64,000 bases of DNA from Faecalicatena sp. (lineage in GTDB: Bacteria; Bacillota; Clostridia; Lachnospirales; Lachnospiraceae). Position 1 is the stretch's first letter. Each line of letters starts with the position of its first letter. The stretch covers positions 1-64,000 of the forward strand of contig VSNK01000003.1 in NCBI GenBank assembly GCA_009774255.1. The letters run 5' to 3'. Shown here in pieces: positions 1-9,085 of this stretch. The translations under genes were made by a program, and so were the position numbers. Under the pieces are notes generated by a model. It ran no database searches. It was given only the letters and a program-made list of their open reading frames with translations, and was not told where the DNA came from.

Positions 1-120
1 ATATACAACAAAGTATACTTTCTACCAGTTCATAATTCTATACAATTTCTTTCCCAAACCACAAATTTACTACACAAAAACAGATGGTTAATAGAAAAGA
101 ATCATTAGTTCGGATAGTAT

Positions 121-171
121 GATAAAAATAAAGGCGTTTCAAAGAGTAATTTCCTTGAAAAGCCTTTATTT
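121..171 (-). terminator. Rho-independent terminator of tRNA-Thr(GGT)
   Basis: A 17-bp inverted repeat (126-142 with 155-171, one mismatch) lies just downstream of the tRNA on the minus strand and ends in a T-rich tract at 121-130. The hairpin is 14 bases from the tRNA 3' end, so the tRNA is probably a single-gene transcript. The remaining bases 1-120 are AT-rich and show no gene. Confidence 0.85.
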
Positions 172-184
172 TCAACCATTTCAG

Positions 185-257
<73 letters not shown>

Positions 258-344
258 CTGTCGGCATGTCGTAAACACTTCCTTCTTCTCTTCGTCAAAG
301 TTCTGCTCTTCCGACCAAGTCGCAACAACGTGCCAAACAATGTT

Positions 345-374
345 ATTATACGGTATAAGCTGCTGTTTTGTCAA
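345..374 (-). promoter_or_regulatory. Promoter of tRNA-Thr(GGT)
   Basis: On the minus strand TTGACA (369-374) is followed after 18 bases by TATAAT (345-350), a consensus vegetative sigma-A promoter about 90 bases upstream of the tRNA 5' end. The match to both hexamers is perfect. Confidence 0.8.
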
Positions 375-473
375 TATTTTTTTAGAAAAATGTCAATTTT
401 TTCACGTTTTTCATTTTCTGTTGTTGCAGGTCACACCTTAACGAATATATCCATCCGCATTTGGGACAGTTCC

Positions 474-1589
474 TTACCCCTGATACCCCCGATATCTGCG
501 ATATCCCAGCCATACGCTGACTGTCCCGACAGCCAGTGCGATCACAAGGTGCACCGCCACCTGATCTGCCGGGAATGCGAAGTCCCAGGTCATGGGCAGA
601 TAAATCGGCATGGAGGCCATAAAATGAGAGACCGCTTTTGTCACAAGAAACCCGAAGATCCGCATAGGGCCGAGCACTTTCACCCATACTACCGGCACGA
701 GGTACAGCATCAGAGAAAACACCACCGTCAGAAATGCATTCCTGCAGAGGGCGGAGACTGCCAGGACCACAGCGGTCAGGAGGATCGTTCCCGCAAGTCC
801 CATACAGAATTGATACAGCAGGAAGCCGCCAACCGTATCCGGGCAGTAACCCCAGGAATTGCCCCACTGGATCATAACGGAGGAAGCGTCCAGCCCCTGG
901 GTTCCGAATATTTTCAGATAAACCGCCCATACATACAATGTTGAAGCCAAAAAAACGGTCACCGTAAATCCGAAGGCTGCGGCCGCTTTCATCCAGATCC
1001 CGCTGCCTTTTCCCCTCCGGGTGGTCAGAAGGATATCCGCTGTTTTCAGAGAATATTCTTCTGAGAATACCGGCGACAATCCGATGATAAATATGACGGA
1101 CAAGCCATAGATCATCAGCATCCCGTAGGTTTCTGCCAGATCATCCCACCCGTATACATAGTCGAATCGAAGATCGGCTTTCAAAAGGGGCGCCGCATTA
1201 TTTTCCCAGTCATTTCCCTGATAGAACTGAATATCTTCCGGAGCCGGTTCGTCCAACTGCCTGCTGTTGGTCATCCGCTCCGTGATGAAGCGGCTGCAGT
1301 AGTTCCCCCTCTTTTCTCCTGTGTCCCTGTTCAGATAATAAAACCCGTATTGCTCATATATGTTCCTGACCTTCTCTTCGGTCAGAGGCCCCGCATACTT
1401 TGCTGTGAGTTCCTGATCCTTCTGAATAGCCTCTTTTCCGTAAAAGGTTTCTTTGCCCGTCGTCATAAAATACTCGTCCTGTACCATTCCCAGCCGGTAT
1501 CTTACGAAAAACAGCAGACAAAACAGTGCGATCCAGACAAGCCTTCCGGACGCGATCTTACAAAATTCTTCCCGAAATATTTTCCACAT
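474..1589 (-). CDS. ABC-2 type transporter, permease subunit
   Basis: This 371-residue membrane protein is the permease partner of the ATPase encoded just upstream at 1747-2610. A short N-terminal helix (about residues 17-31) is followed by a long extracytoplasmic region of about 130 residues and then five or six hydrophobic segments (from about residue 155), the layout of ABC-2 permeases with a large first loop. The start has a strong AGGAGG seven bases upstream. It closes a four-gene operon headed by an ECF sigma factor. The transported substrate cannot be read from sequence; antimicrobial peptide or lipid export is a guess from the operon type. The stop codon TAA falls inside a dispersed motif (463-477). 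Confidence 0.85.
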   Translation of the reverse strand: MWKIFREEFCKIASGRLVWIALFCLLFFVRYRLGMVQDEYFMTTGKETFYGKEAIQKDQELTAKYAGPLTEEKVRNIYEQYGFYYLNRDTGEKRGNYCSRFITERMTNSRQLDEPAPEDIQFYQGNDWENNAAPLLKADLRFDYVYGWDDLAETYGMLMIYGLSVIFIIGLSPVFSEEYSLKTADILLTTRRGKGSGIWMKAAAAFGFTVTVFLASTLYVWAVYLKIFGTQGLDASSVMIQWGNSWGYCPDTVGGFLLYQFCMGLAGTILLTAVVLAVSALCRNAFLTVVFSLMLYLVPVVWVKVLGPMRIFGFLVTKAVSHFMASMPIYLPMTWDFAFPADQVAVHLVIALAVGTVSVWLGYRRYRGYQG

Positions 1590-1665
1590 GCTTCTACCTC
1601 CTCATAATTGCCATCAACCTACAAAACATATTTCTCATGTAATCTGTTCCCATATCTTTCTTCCG

Positions 1666-1742
1666 GTAAGAAACTGTGAAAAAATAACTTCCCATTTTTC
1701 GCAAGCTAAGTGCTAATATGACTTTTTCGCAGTTCCTTACCA
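1666..1742. repeat. 77-bp palindromic element between the ABC transporter genes
   Basis: Imperfect 19-bp arms (1666-1684 and 1724-1742), beginning GGTAAGAAACTG and ending CAGTTCCTTACC, flank a 39-bp core. It fills most of the 157-bp gap between the ATPase stop and the permease start. The arm ends resemble the GGAACTGTCC motif at 463, 38856, 39459, 54565 and 58368. In mRNA it would fold as a hairpin and could tune permease expression; that role is inference. Confidence 0.7.
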
Positions 1743-1746
1743 GACA

Positions 1747-2610
1747 CTACTTCCCAAAATAATACAGATATACATCCTCCAGCCCTGGTTCCACCGGTGC
1801 TGCGCCTTCGCAGGGGCAGGTATCGGAAACAATCCGGAGGTACACCTTATCCCCTTCATTTCGCAGGTTGCTGACCGCAAATGTCTCATTCATCCGGTCC
1901 GCCTCATCCAGTTCTGCCAGGTATTCCCAGACTTTTCCCCGAACACTCGCGGTCACCTCCCGGGAGGTTCCCTGCTCCACGATACACCCCTGCTTCATAA
2001 GCAGGATCTGATCCGCAATGAATTCTACATCGGATACGATATGAGTAGACAAAATCACGATCCTCCCTTTGGAGAGGGCGCTGATGATATTGCGGAAGCG
2101 GATTCGCTCCTTAGGGTCCAGTCCGGAGGTGGGTTCGTCCAGTATGAGGATCTCCGGGTCGTTTAAAAGTGCCTGGGCGATTCCAAGCCTGCGGATCATG
2201 CCGCCGGAAAAGGTCTTGATCTTTTGCTTCTGCTCCCCTTCCAGTCCTACGAGCCGGAGCATTTCCTGCACCTTTTCTCTGGCAAGTTCTTTGGGAACCG
2301 CCTTGCAGGCAGCCAGGTATTCCAGATACCTCTTCGGGGTAAAATCAGGATAATATCCGAAGTCCTGGGGCAGATACCCAAGCAAAAAACGGTACTCCCC
2401 GTCCAATATGCGGATTTCCGTGCCGTTGCACCGAATCTCCCCCGAGGTGGGCCGCAAGACGCCGCAGAGCATCCGCAGCAGCGTTGTCTTTCCCGCCCCG
2501 TTTGCTCCCAGGAATCCATAGACTCCATTTTGCAGATGCAGAGAAACCGCGTCCACCGCAATCTTATTTTTAAAACGTTTTGTCACCCTGTCAATTGTCA
2601 ATTCAGGCAT
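1747..2610 (-). CDS. ABC transporter, ATP-binding subunit
   Basis: This 287-residue protein has every nucleotide-binding motif: Walker A GANGAGKTT (about 35-43), Q-loop glutamine in GYLPQDFG (82), signature SGGMIRR (135-141) and Walker B LILDEPTSGLDP (155-166), followed by a switch histidine in ILSTHIVSD. It hydrolyses ATP to drive the permease at 474-1589. The start has a GGAGGAG site, and the gene overlaps the end of the preceding membrane protein gene by 13 bp, indicating translational coupling. Its export-type domain and the sigma-factor context suggest envelope-stress or antimicrobial response, which remains inference. Confidence 0.93.
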   Translation of the reverse strand: MPELTIDRVTKRFKNKIAVDAVSLHLQNGVYGFLGANGAGKTTLLRMLCGVLRPTSGEIRCNGTEIRILDGEYRFLLGYLPQDFGYYPDFTPKRYLEYLAACKAVPKELAREKVQEMLRLVGLEGEQKQKIKTFSGGMIRRLGIAQALLNDPEILILDEPTSGLDPKERIRFRNIISALSKGRIVILSTHIVSDVEFIADQILLMKQGCIVEQGTSREVTASVRGKVWEYLAELDEADRMNETFAVSNLRNEGDKVYLRIVSDTCPCEGAAPVEPGLEDVYLYYFGK

Positions 2611-3398
2611 AAGCTGTCTCCTCCTTCAATTTTTCCCAGAATCCTGTAGATTTCCGCCGCCAAAAGCAGCACGCCTGCCACCCCGGACACTCGCCACCAG
2701 GGCAGATTAACCGCTTCATACGCATGCTCAAAAAGCGCCGGAGAGAGCGATAAGAGGCCGCACAGAACCCCGGCTGAGAACCGGTAACCGGCCGATCCAT
2801 TTCGAAAAGCGGTCAGCATGTGCAGATAGAGCACGTCCGACCAGAGGAAGGGAACCAGCATATACAGCAGGTAAGCCCCTGTCCCTGCGCTGTTTAGCCG
2901 GCCGGTCATGCCTGCCAGGAGGCTAAGGATCACCAGATCCAAAATCCCGGCTTCCAGCATCTGAATACAGACCATTTGCTTGAGGTTTAGATACAGCGTC
3001 TGTTCCAACTCTGCCATGTGCCAGGAAAACAGGCGCGCCACCCCGCTCAGACAGATATTTCCGGCAAATACAAGAAATACCGAGCATACAACGATGGATT
3101 CACTGCCGGAAATCTCCCTTCGGTTCAGCAACTCCGCAAGAAGCATGGCCGCAAGAAGCACTGCCCCCTGGGCCGCACGGCATTTCCATGGAAGAAAGTG
3201 GAACTGATTCCACAGATTTGCCAGGAAAGAAGGGTACTGCCGGAGCTGCTTTTTTTCAGCGGCCTCACGGATTACCGCAAGGCTTCTGCCCTTTTTGGAT
3301 TCGTCCAGCGGGAATCTCCACGGTTCCTTCCGGCTCCCGTAATCTTTGATTTCATTTAATGTGGATTCCATCTTTTTGTGTTTTATCTTATCATCCAT
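2598..3398 (-). CDS. Membrane protein in the ECF sigma operon, possible anti-sigma factor
   Basis: I do not recognise a family for this 266-residue protein. About 90 charged residues at the N terminus precede some six hydrophobic segments (roughly residues 95-115, 122-145, 150-175, 185-210, 215-235 and 240-258). It starts inside the last codons of the sigma factor gene (8-bp overlap) with a GGGAGG site, and overlaps the ATPase gene by 13 bp. A membrane protein directly after an ECF sigma gene with a soluble N-terminal region is where an anti-sigma factor is expected, but no zinc-binding or other anti-sigma motif is visible. It might instead be a third transporter subunit. Confidence 0.7.
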   Translation of the reverse strand: MDDKIKHKKMESTLNEIKDYGSRKEPWRFPLDESKKGRSLAVIREAAEKKQLRQYPSFLANLWNQFHFLPWKCRAAQGAVLLAAMLLAELLNRREISGSESIVVCSVFLVFAGNICLSGVARLFSWHMAELEQTLYLNLKQMVCIQMLEAGILDLVILSLLAGMTGRLNSAGTGAYLLYMLVPFLWSDVLYLHMLTAFRNGSAGYRFSAGVLCGLLSLSPALFEHAYEAVNLPWWRVSGVAGVLLLAAEIYRILGKIEGGDSLCLN

Positions 3399-3948
3399 AG
3401 AAATCCTCCCTGTTTAAAAGCTGCTGCAGTTTTTCAAGCCCCTGTCTGACACGGGACTTGACCGCGCTGTAAGAGGCGCCTGTCATGCGGGAAATCTCCC
3501 GGTTCTTGTAACCGTAAAAATAATGCAGAAGCACCGCCTCCCGTTGGATGTCGGGAAGCTTATGCAGCGCTGCCTCGAGAAGCAGGCTGTTCTCCTGATC
3601 TTCATATTCCCTGCCGGGAAAGCCCGCTGCTTCCTCTTCGCCCCTGTCTCCCTGTTCCGCTCCGTATGAATCCGTCAGAACAGGAGCTTTCCCTGTGTCA
3701 TGTGTGTAATTCCTGCATAGATTCATGGCAATGGTCAGGAGATAGCCTTTCAGATTCCGGTATTTGTAATGATCCACATATCGGATGAAACGGAGAAAGG
3801 TTTCCTGAGCCAGGTCGTAGGCATCCTCACGGCTGCCGGTCTGGTAGCTGCAGAAATAATAGATGTCGTCATAATATTTTTCGGCGATCTCGTTCAGGTA
3901 CTGCTTCTGCCCGCCCTGAATCCGCCGGATCAGCTCTCTGTCATCCAA
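3391..3948 (-). CDS. ECF-family RNA polymerase sigma factor
   Basis: This 185-residue protein has region 2 (about residues 20-90, including YDLAQETFLRFIRYV) and region 4 (about 128-180, with LPDIQREAVLLHYF and a helix-turn-helix around ISRMTGASYSAVKSRV). It should direct RNA polymerase to its own operon and others. The start is TTG, with an AGGAAGGAGAG site upstream. An ATG at 3955 lies closer to the same site but opens only a four-codon frame that ends within the TTG start, so it may dampen initiation. It heads the operon with a membrane protein and an ABC transporter. Confidence 0.9.
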   Translation of the reverse strand: MDDRELIRRIQGGQKQYLNEIAEKYYDDIYYFCSYQTGSREDAYDLAQETFLRFIRYVDHYKYRNLKGYLLTIAMNLCRNYTHDTGKAPVLTDSYGAEQGDRGEEEAAGFPGREYEDQENSLLLEAALHKLPDIQREAVLLHYFYGYKNREISRMTGASYSAVKSRVRQGLEKLQQLLNREDFYG

Positions 3949-4000
3949 AAGGCATCACTCTCCTTCCTGATTGGTCCTCTTATTGTAACTACTCAGCACA

Positions 4001-4025
4001 GGATAGCGCATTTACTGCGCTATCC
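4001..4025. repeat. Perfect hairpin in the leader of the ECF operon
   Basis: A perfect 10-bp inverted repeat, GGATAGCGCA with TGCGCTATCC around a five-base loop, lies 53 bases upstream of the sigma factor start. It has no T tract. A second imperfect hairpin, with outer arms GCAATCCC and GGGATTGC, lies near 4050-4085. Both are in the 449-bp gene-free interval 3949-4397. Confidence 0.65.
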
Positions 4026-4178
4026 GTACGAAAACGTATAAATCGCAAGAGCAATCCCCATTGCCGCAGGCAATTTTCATGGGATTGCGGCGTAACTACG
4101 AAGGTACTGAGTCGTTACCTCTTATTAAATATAACCCGATTTTGGCGGAAAAGGATTTAAAAATTTGCAGATTTTATC

Positions 4179-4227
4179 TTTTTTGTTCTATAGGAAAATT
4201 CGGAGAAGTTTCCTATAGAATAAAAAA
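4179..4227. repeat. Dispersed TATAGGAAA palindrome, copy 1
   Basis: A 49-bp inverted repeat has arms reading TTTTTTGTTCTATAGGAAA (4179-4197) and its complement (4209-4227) around an 11-base loop. The T and A tracts at its edges would let it act as a bidirectional terminator. The core recurs almost unchanged at 36666-36750. A small GC-rich hairpin (4229-4245, CGGAGC/GCTCCG) follows directly. Confidence 0.75.
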
Positions 4228-4311
4228 TACGGAGCTTTTGCTCCGCATCTACATAATTATAAATTCTCTTGCATTTTCCTCAAAAACATCATCATACATA
4301 AGCGCATCATG

Positions 4312-4349
4312 TTATACTGCGCATCAGATTTCATCGGCTGTGAGTATAA
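4312..4349. repeat. TTATACT palindromic element, copy 1
   Basis: The 38-bp sequence runs from TTATACT to AGTATAA around a core reading CAGATTTCATCGGC. Related copies lie at 4892-4929, 4986-5018 and 44854-44893. It sits 49 bases past the stop codon of the deacylase gene, so it could close that transcript, but there is no T tract. Confidence 0.65.
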
Positions 4350-4397
4350 TAAATGCGCAACAATCCGTGTCGTATTTATTCGATGTATGGAATAGTC

Positions 4398-4844
4398 TTA
4401 CAACTTTTCCGAATCCAGCACGATCGTAAAGGGACCGTCATTGACCAGGCTGACTTTCATCTCCGCCCCGAAAGCCCCTGTCTCTACAACCGCAACCTGT
4501 TCCCGGCATTTTGCGATAATGTATTCATAAAGCGCATTGGCCTTCTCCGGTGAACCTGCCTCGATAAAGCTAGGACGGTTCCCTTTTCTGCAATTTGCGT
4601 ACAATGTGAACTGGGAGATCAAAAGCAGCCCGCCTCCCACATCTGCCAGTGACAGGTTTGTCTTTCCGTTCTCATCCTCAAAGATCCGAAGTCCGATCAT
4701 TTTTTTCACCAGCTTGTCCGCTGTCTCCTCGGTGTCATCCCCGGATACCCCGATCAGTACCATGAATCCCTTCCCAATTCTTCCAATGACAGCATGATCT
4801 ACGGCAACACTGGATTCCGTTACCCGCTGAATCACAAATCTCAT
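4398..4844 (-). CDS. dtd: D-aminoacyl-tRNA deacylase
   Basis: This 148-residue cytoplasmic enzyme hydrolyses D-amino acids from wrongly charged tRNAs. It has the two family signatures, SQFTLYA (77-83) and NDGPFT (135-140), and the usual length of about 145-150. I place the start at the ATG at 4844, which has AGGAGG nine bases upstream. A longer open frame to 4949 exists but only reads through a palindromic repeat and lacks a site. The gene stands alone between repeat clusters on both sides. Confidence 0.95.
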   Translation of the reverse strand: MRFVIQRVTESSVAVDHAVIGRIGKGFMVLIGVSGDDTEETADKLVKKMIGLRIFEDENGKTNLSLADVGGGLLLISQFTLYANCRKGNRPSFIEAGSPEKANALYEYIIAKCREQVAVVETGAFGAEMKVSLVNDGPFTIVLDSEKL

Positions 4845-4891
4845 ACCCAGTTTCCTCCTGCATATCCATTGTTTCGTTTTCCGCTCAAGTT

Positions 4892-5018
4892 TTATACTGC
4901 GCGCCAGATAAATCTGCCGTGCAGTATAACATGATGCGCACAGCCGCATGAGGAATTATGCCGCTTTGCGGCTGCGGCTGGCGCGATACTCACGGCAGAT
5001 TTCATCGGCCGTGAGTAT
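4892..5018. repeat. Cluster of TTATACT palindromes, copies 2 and 3
   Basis: Two hairpins stand side by side. The first, 4892-4929, pairs TTATACTGC with GCAGTATAA around GCGCCAGATAAATCTGCC; the second, 4986-5018, has a perfect 10-bp stem ATACTCACGG/CCGTGAGTAT around CAGATTTCATCGG. A GC-rich stretch (4945-4985) between them contains GCCGCTTTGCGGC. The cluster fills most of the 198-bp gap between sigH and dtd. Confidence 0.7.
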
Positions 5019-5042
5019 AATATCCAGCGCAATCTGCAAATG

Positions 5043-5666
5043 TTATTTTCCTACAGTTCCTAACAGCTTCCCTGCCTTTGTCTTGATCCGCTGCAGCGCA
5101 TTGTCAATTGCTTTCGGGCTTTTATTCAGAATTTCCGCAATGGCCCGGTAATCGGTCCCCATCAGATGCAGATAGAGCACGTGATTTTCCAGTGCGCTCA
5201 GAGAATCCTTCAGATTCTCAATGAACGCTTCCGTATACTCTTTTCCAAAATAGAGCACCTCCGGGTTATTATCCACCTCCGAACGAATCGTATCAATCAG
5301 CGGAACTTCCTTACTGTCCTCGTCGTTCTGTTCCACTTCATACAGAGAGACATAAGAATTAAGCGGAAAATGCTTTTTTCTCCGGGAAGCCTCGATTGCG
5401 CTGTACATCTGGCGGGATACGCAGAGCTCGGAAAAGCTCTGAAAGCTGTTCCCCTGTTCCGGGTCATAATTCCTTACCGCCTTCATCAGGCCGATCATCC
5501 CCTCCTGGATCAAATCGTCATTTTCTCCGCCGATCAGGAACATCTCTCTGGCCTTACGGCGCACCATGGATTTATATTTTACCATCAGATAATCCATGAT
5601 ATCCTTTTCCCCGGCCCGAAGACGGGAAATGAGCTGCTCGTCCGTCATTGCGTCATATGCTCCCAT
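5043..5666 (-). CDS. sigH: RNA polymerase sigma-H factor (transition state and early sporulation)
   Basis: This 207-residue sigma-70 family protein matches the SigH/Spo0H type. Region 2 includes NDDLIQEGMIGLMKAVRNYDPEQGNSF (core binding and -10 recognition), and a C-terminal helix-turn-helix reads TDYRAIAEILNKSPKAIDNALQRI. SigH drives genes of the stationary phase and sporulation onset. Position at the end of the ispF-cysE-cysS-mrnC-rlmB cluster is the same as in other Firmicutes and supports the name. The start has a GGGAGG site. Promoters inside the operon were not identified. Confidence 0.93.
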   Translation of the reverse strand: MGAYDAMTDEQLISRLRAGEKDIMDYLMVKYKSMVRRKAREMFLIGGENDDLIQEGMIGLMKAVRNYDPEQGNSFQSFSELCVSRQMYSAIEASRRKKHFPLNSYVSLYEVEQNDEDSKEVPLIDTIRSEVDNNPEVLYFGKEYTEAFIENLKDSLSALENHVLYLHLMGTDYRAIAEILNKSPKAIDNALQRIKTKAGKLLGTVGK

Positions 5667-5690
5667 GTTGTTCCTCCCCGTCGGATCCCT

Positions 5691-6494
5691 TTACCCGTTC
5701 TTCTGCAGGCGCTGCCGCACGATCTCATAGGCCAGTACTCCGGCTGCCACGGACGCGTTCAGGGAATCGATCTCTCCCTTCATGGGGATTCCTGCCAGAA
5801 AGTCGCAGCGCTCCCGCACCAGCCGTCCCACACCTTCTCCTTCATTGCCGATGACCAGCCCGATGGGGCCGGTCAGGTTCAGACGATAGGAAGGCTCACC
5901 ATCCATATCCGCACACACAAACCAGAGCCCCTTTTCTTTCAACTCTTCGATGGTTCTGGCGAGATTCGTGACCTTTGCTACCGGAGTGTAATTCAATGCT
6001 CCGGCAGAAGTCTTTGCCACGGTGGCTGTCAGGCCGGATGCTCTCCTCTTGGGAATGATCACGCCATGGGCGCCCATAACATTGGCCGTACGGATGATCG
6101 CGCCAAGATTATGGGGATCTTCGATATTATCCAGCAGGATCAAAAAAGGATCCTCTCCCTTGGAACTGGCCAGCTCCAGCATATCCTCCACCTGGGCATA
6201 TTCATAGGCCGCCGCAAAGGCAATGACCCCCTGGTGCTTTCCCGTCCCGGAGAGCTGGTTCAGCCGTTCCCTTCCCACAAAATTCAGAATCACGTCCTGC
6301 TTCTTCGCCTCCCGGATAATTGTGCGCACCGGACCGTCCTGGCATCCGTCCAGGACGAACAGCTTATCCACTGTCCGGCCGGAACGAAAGGCTTCCAGAA
6401 CCGCATTTCTTCCCTCAATCACAAGCTGCTGTTCCCGGATTTCCTTCTTATTCCCCAGTTCTTCTGCTTCTCTGTCTCTTCCCAATTTCTCCAT
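5691..6494 (-). CDS. rlmB: 23S rRNA (guanosine-2251-2'-O)-methyltransferase
   Basis: This 267-residue SPOUT/TrmH-family enzyme 2'-O-methylates a guanosine in the 23S rRNA P-loop using S-adenosylmethionine. An N-terminal substrate domain (from about residue 22, VIEGRNAVLEAF) precedes the knotted catalytic domain with its three motifs: DNIEDPHNLGAIIRTA, LVIGNEGEGV and PMKGEIDSLNASVAAGVLAYE. An extra charged stretch of about 20 residues precedes the family's usual start. AGGAGC lies before the ATG. It is 24 bases from sigH and co-transcribed with mrnC and cysS. Confidence 0.93.
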   Translation of the reverse strand: MEKLGRDREAEELGNKKEIREQQLVIEGRNAVLEAFRSGRTVDKLFVLDGCQDGPVRTIIREAKKQDVILNFVGRERLNQLSGTGKHQGVIAFAAAYEYAQVEDMLELASSKGEDPFLILLDNIEDPHNLGAIIRTANVMGAHGVIIPKRRASGLTATVAKTSAGALNYTPVAKVTNLARTIEELKEKGLWFVCADMDGEPSYRLNLTGPIGLVIGNEGEGVGRLVRERCDFLAGIPMKGEIDSLNASVAAGVLAYEIVRQRLQKNG

Positions 6495-6549
6495 ATTCTA
6501 TGCTCCTGTTACTTGTAACGAATCTCGCAGCAAATGGATTTCCTGCCTG

Positions 6550-6996
6550 TTATTCCTCTTCTTTCAGACTGTCCAGCCCGATCTTTACGAGTTCCAGCAA
6601 TCGCCCGTATCTCTGTTTCAGATACAGATATCCCACAAGCGCCTCGAAACCGGTGGCCCTTCGGTAATCCGTGATCGTCTGGTTCTTCGCGGGGGATACG
6701 GACTTCGTGTTGCGCCCTCTGCGGTAGATGACGTGCTCCTCCTCCGTAAGATGCTGCTGCATGGTACGCATCATCAACGATTGGGCGGAAGCCTGTACAT
6801 AGCTGCTGGTTTCCTCATGCAGTCTGTGAACCTGTTTATTCCCGCCGCTGATCACCATACTCTTGATGATCAGATCATAGACGCAGTCCCCGATATATGC
6901 CAGTACAAGCGGAGAATAGCTGTCCGCATCCACCTCATTTAACTGCAGTACTTCCCGGATCCTGTCATGAAACTCAAATGTTATGCTCTCTTCCAT
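6550..6996 (-). CDS. mrnC: Mini-ribonuclease III
   Basis: This 148-residue dimeric endonuclease trims the ends of precursor 23S rRNA. It consists only of the RNase III catalytic domain, with the signature [14 protein letters not shown] near residue 29 and a second conserved acidic region [10 protein letters not shown] near residue 118. It lacks a double-stranded RNA-binding domain, as is normal for the family. It overlaps the end of cysS by 16 bp and has its own AAGGAG site. Confidence 0.93.
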   Translation of the reverse strand: MEESITFEFHDRIREVLQLNEVDADSYSPLVLAYIGDCVYDLIIKSMVISGGNKQVHRLHEETSSYVQASAQSLMMRTMQQHLTEEEHVIYRRGRNTKSVSPAKNQTITDYRRATGFEALVGYLYLKQRYGRLLELVKIGLDSLKEEE

Positions 6997-8387
6997 TGCA
7001 CTCCTTCTCGTGTATCCTTCAGAACAATCCCCCGGGCAAGCAGTTCGTTTCGAATCTCATCCGCCCTGGCGAAGTTCTTTTCCTTTCTTGCGGCCTGCCG
7101 CTGGGCGATCAAAGCCTCGATATCCGCATCCAGGAGTTCCTCCTTTTTCTCCACGATGATTCCCAGCACATCGGTGAGCTTGCCCAGGACGTCCAGAAGC
7201 TCCTGCAGGTATTCCTTTGAGCTTTCACCTTTTGCCGTGGTATTGGCATACTTCACCAGTTCAAACACGGCCGCCACCGCATCTGCCGTATTAAAATCAT
7301 CGTCCATCGCACTCTCAAAGTTCTCCACATATTCCCGGATCTTTGCAGATAATTCCTTCTCTTCCTCAAGCAGGGCTCCTGTCTGCGCGTTCTTGATCAG
7401 AAACCGCAGATGATCCGCACATGTCACGATCCGTTCCAGCCCGTTTTTCGCGGACTCCATCAACTCTTCGCTGAAGTTCAGGGGGCTGCGGTAATGAGCG
7501 CTCAGCATAAAGAAACGCAGCACCTGAAGATCATACTTTTCGCTGATTTCACGGACCGTAAAGAAATTACCGAGAGATTTGGACATCTTCCGGTTGTCAA
7601 TATTCAGGAAACCATTGTGGAGCCAGTATTTCGCGAATTCTTTTCCGTTTGCCGCCTCACTCTGCGCGATCTCGTTTTCATGATGCGGGAAAATCAGGTC
7701 TTCTCCTCCTGCATGGATATCAATCTGTTCCCCCAGATACTTCTTGGACATCTCCGAGCATTCGATATGCCAGCCCGGCCGTCCCTCACTCCAGGGCGAC
7801 TGCCACGCAGGCTCCCCTTCCTTTTTCGGCTTCCACAATACGAAATCCAGCGGATCCTCCTTTTCCTCTTCCCCGGTCACAAGAAGAGAACGGCTGCCGG
7901 AGCGCAGGTCATCCAGGTTCTTATGGGACAGCTTCCCATAATCCTGGAACTTCCTGGTGCGGTAGTATACGGTTCCATTCTTCTCATAGGCAAAACCCTT
8001 GTCGATCAACGTCCGGATCATCTCGATCATCCCGCCGATCTCTTCCGTTGCAAGCGGATGGGTGGTGGCAGGCTTCACATTCATGCCTTCCATATCCTTC
8101 TTGCATTCCTCGATATAACGCCTGGAGACCTCTTCCGCAGGAATCCCCTCTTCTATCGATTTCTTGATGATCTTATCGTCTACATCCGTAAAGTTAGAGA
8201 CAAAATTCACATCATAGCCTTTATATTCAAAATATCTGCGTACAGTATCAAATACGATCATCGGCCTGGCATTTCCGATATGGATATAATTATAGACCGT
8301 AGGTCCGCAGACATACATCTTCACTTTATCCTTTTCCAAAGGTACGAACTCTTCTTTTCTCTTTGACATGGTATTATATAATTTCAT
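6981..8387 (-). CDS. cysS: Cysteinyl-tRNA synthetase
   Basis: This 468-residue class I enzyme charges tRNA-Cys. It has the HIGH motif as YIHIGNARP (about 34-42), zinc-ligand cysteines in VCGPT and WHIECSEM, and KMSKS in [11 protein letters not shown]. Length is typical. The start ATG overlaps the stop of cysE (ATGA), so synthesis of cysteine and its use in translation are coupled at the mRNA level. No T-box leader is visible, since the gene has no separate 5' region. Confidence 0.96.
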   Translation of the reverse strand: MKLYNTMSKRKEEFVPLEKDKVKMYVCGPTVYNYIHIGNARPMIVFDTVRRYFEYKGYDVNFVSNFTDVDDKIIKKSIEEGIPAEEVSRRYIEECKKDMEGMNVKPATTHPLATEEIGGMIEMIRTLIDKGFAYEKNGTVYYRTRKFQDYGKLSHKNLDDLRSGSRSLLVTGEEEKEDPLDFVLWKPKKEGEPAWQSPWSEGRPGWHIECSEMSKKYLGEQIDIHAGGEDLIFPHHENEIAQSEAANGKEFAKYWLHNGFLNIDNRKMSKSLGNFFTVREISEKYDLQVLRFFMLSAHYRSPLNFSEELMESAKNGLERIVTCADHLRFLIKNAQTGALLEEEKELSAKIREYVENFESAMDDDFNTADAVAAVFELVKYANTTAKGESSKEYLQELLDVLGKLTDVLGIIVEKKEELLDADIEALIAQRQAARKEKNFARADEIRNELLARGIVLKDTREGVQWKRA

Positions 8388-9052
8388 TGCTCTTTTCCTC
8401 TCTTTCCGATCTGCTTCTCCATATCGTCCATCCGCCTTCGAATCTGTTCATTCTCCTGCCGGAGCGCCTGAATGTCATTGCGCACCGGATCCGGCAGATG
8501 CACATGGTCCATATCCGAACGTGGTACCTTCTGGTTACCCATCCTTACCACGCGCCCCGGCACGCCGACTACAGTACAGTTCGGCGGAACCTCTTCGAGC
8601 ACCACGGAGCCTGCGCCGATCTTGGAATTCTCTCCGATGGTAAAGGAACCCAGAATCTTGGCTCCTGCGCTGACCATCACATTATCCTTTAAGGTGGGAT
8701 GTCTCTTTCCCTTTTCCTTTCCGGTTCCTCCAAGTGTCACGCCCTGGTAGAGGGTCACATTGTCCCCGATGATCGTCGTCTCCCCGATGATCACGCCGCT
8801 TCCATGGTCAATGAACAGCCCTTTCCCGATCCTTGCGCCCGGATGAATCTCGATTCCGGTCTTGCGCGCCGCCCTCTGTGAAATCCAGCGTGCCAGAAAA
8901 TAGTGCTTCTTCCGATAAAGTCTGTGAGCCACGCGATAGCTTAGGATCACTTTAAAGCTGGGATAAAGGAGTACCTCCATATTTGATTTTATGGCCGGAT
9001 CCCTCTCCCGGATCACCTGAATTTCCTCTCTGATATAAGATAAGATTCCCAT
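8384..9052 (-). CDS. cysE: Serine O-acetyltransferase
   Basis: The 222-residue enzyme makes O-acetylserine from serine and acetyl-CoA, the first committed step of cysteine synthesis. It is built of left-handed beta-helix hexapeptide repeats from about residue 65 ([19 protein letters not shown], then [14 protein letters not shown]), with the catalytic histidine in DHGSG and a C-terminal [10 protein letters not shown] choose the ATG at 9052 because GGGGAGG stands six bases before it; an in-frame ATG at 9085, immediately after the previous stop, has no site. The C-terminal tail forms a predicted coiled coil. Confidence 0.94.
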   Translation of the reverse strand: MGILSYIREEIQVIRERDPAIKSNMEVLLYPSFKVILSYRVAHRLYRKKHYFLARWISQRAARKTGIEIHPGARIGKGLFIDHGSGVIIGETTIIGDNVTLYQGVTLGGTGKEKGKRHPTLKDNVMVSAGAKILGSFTIGENSKIGAGSVVLEEVPPNCTVVGVPGRVVRMGNQKVPRSDMDHVHLPDPVRNDIQALRQENEQIRRRMDDMEKQIGKRGKEQ

Positions 9053-9085
9053 ATACGACCTCCCCGACAACCTCCATACTCTCAT

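Noticed and set aside
4845..4949. N-terminal extension of dtd into the TTATACT repeat
   Set aside because: AGGAGG marks the ATG at 4844, and the family begins MRFVIQRV.
5166..6518. 450-codon plus-strand open frame opposite rlmB and sigH
   Set aside because: It is antisense to two well-supported genes, has many His, Leu and Arg codons typical of a shadow frame and no family match.
7410..8366. 318-codon plus-strand open frame opposite cysS
   Set aside because: It lies entirely antisense to cysS and lacks a ribosome site or recognisable domain.
8388..8480. T-box leader for cysS
   Set aside because: cysS overlaps cysE and has no leader; no T-box sequence was found upstream of cysE or ispF either.
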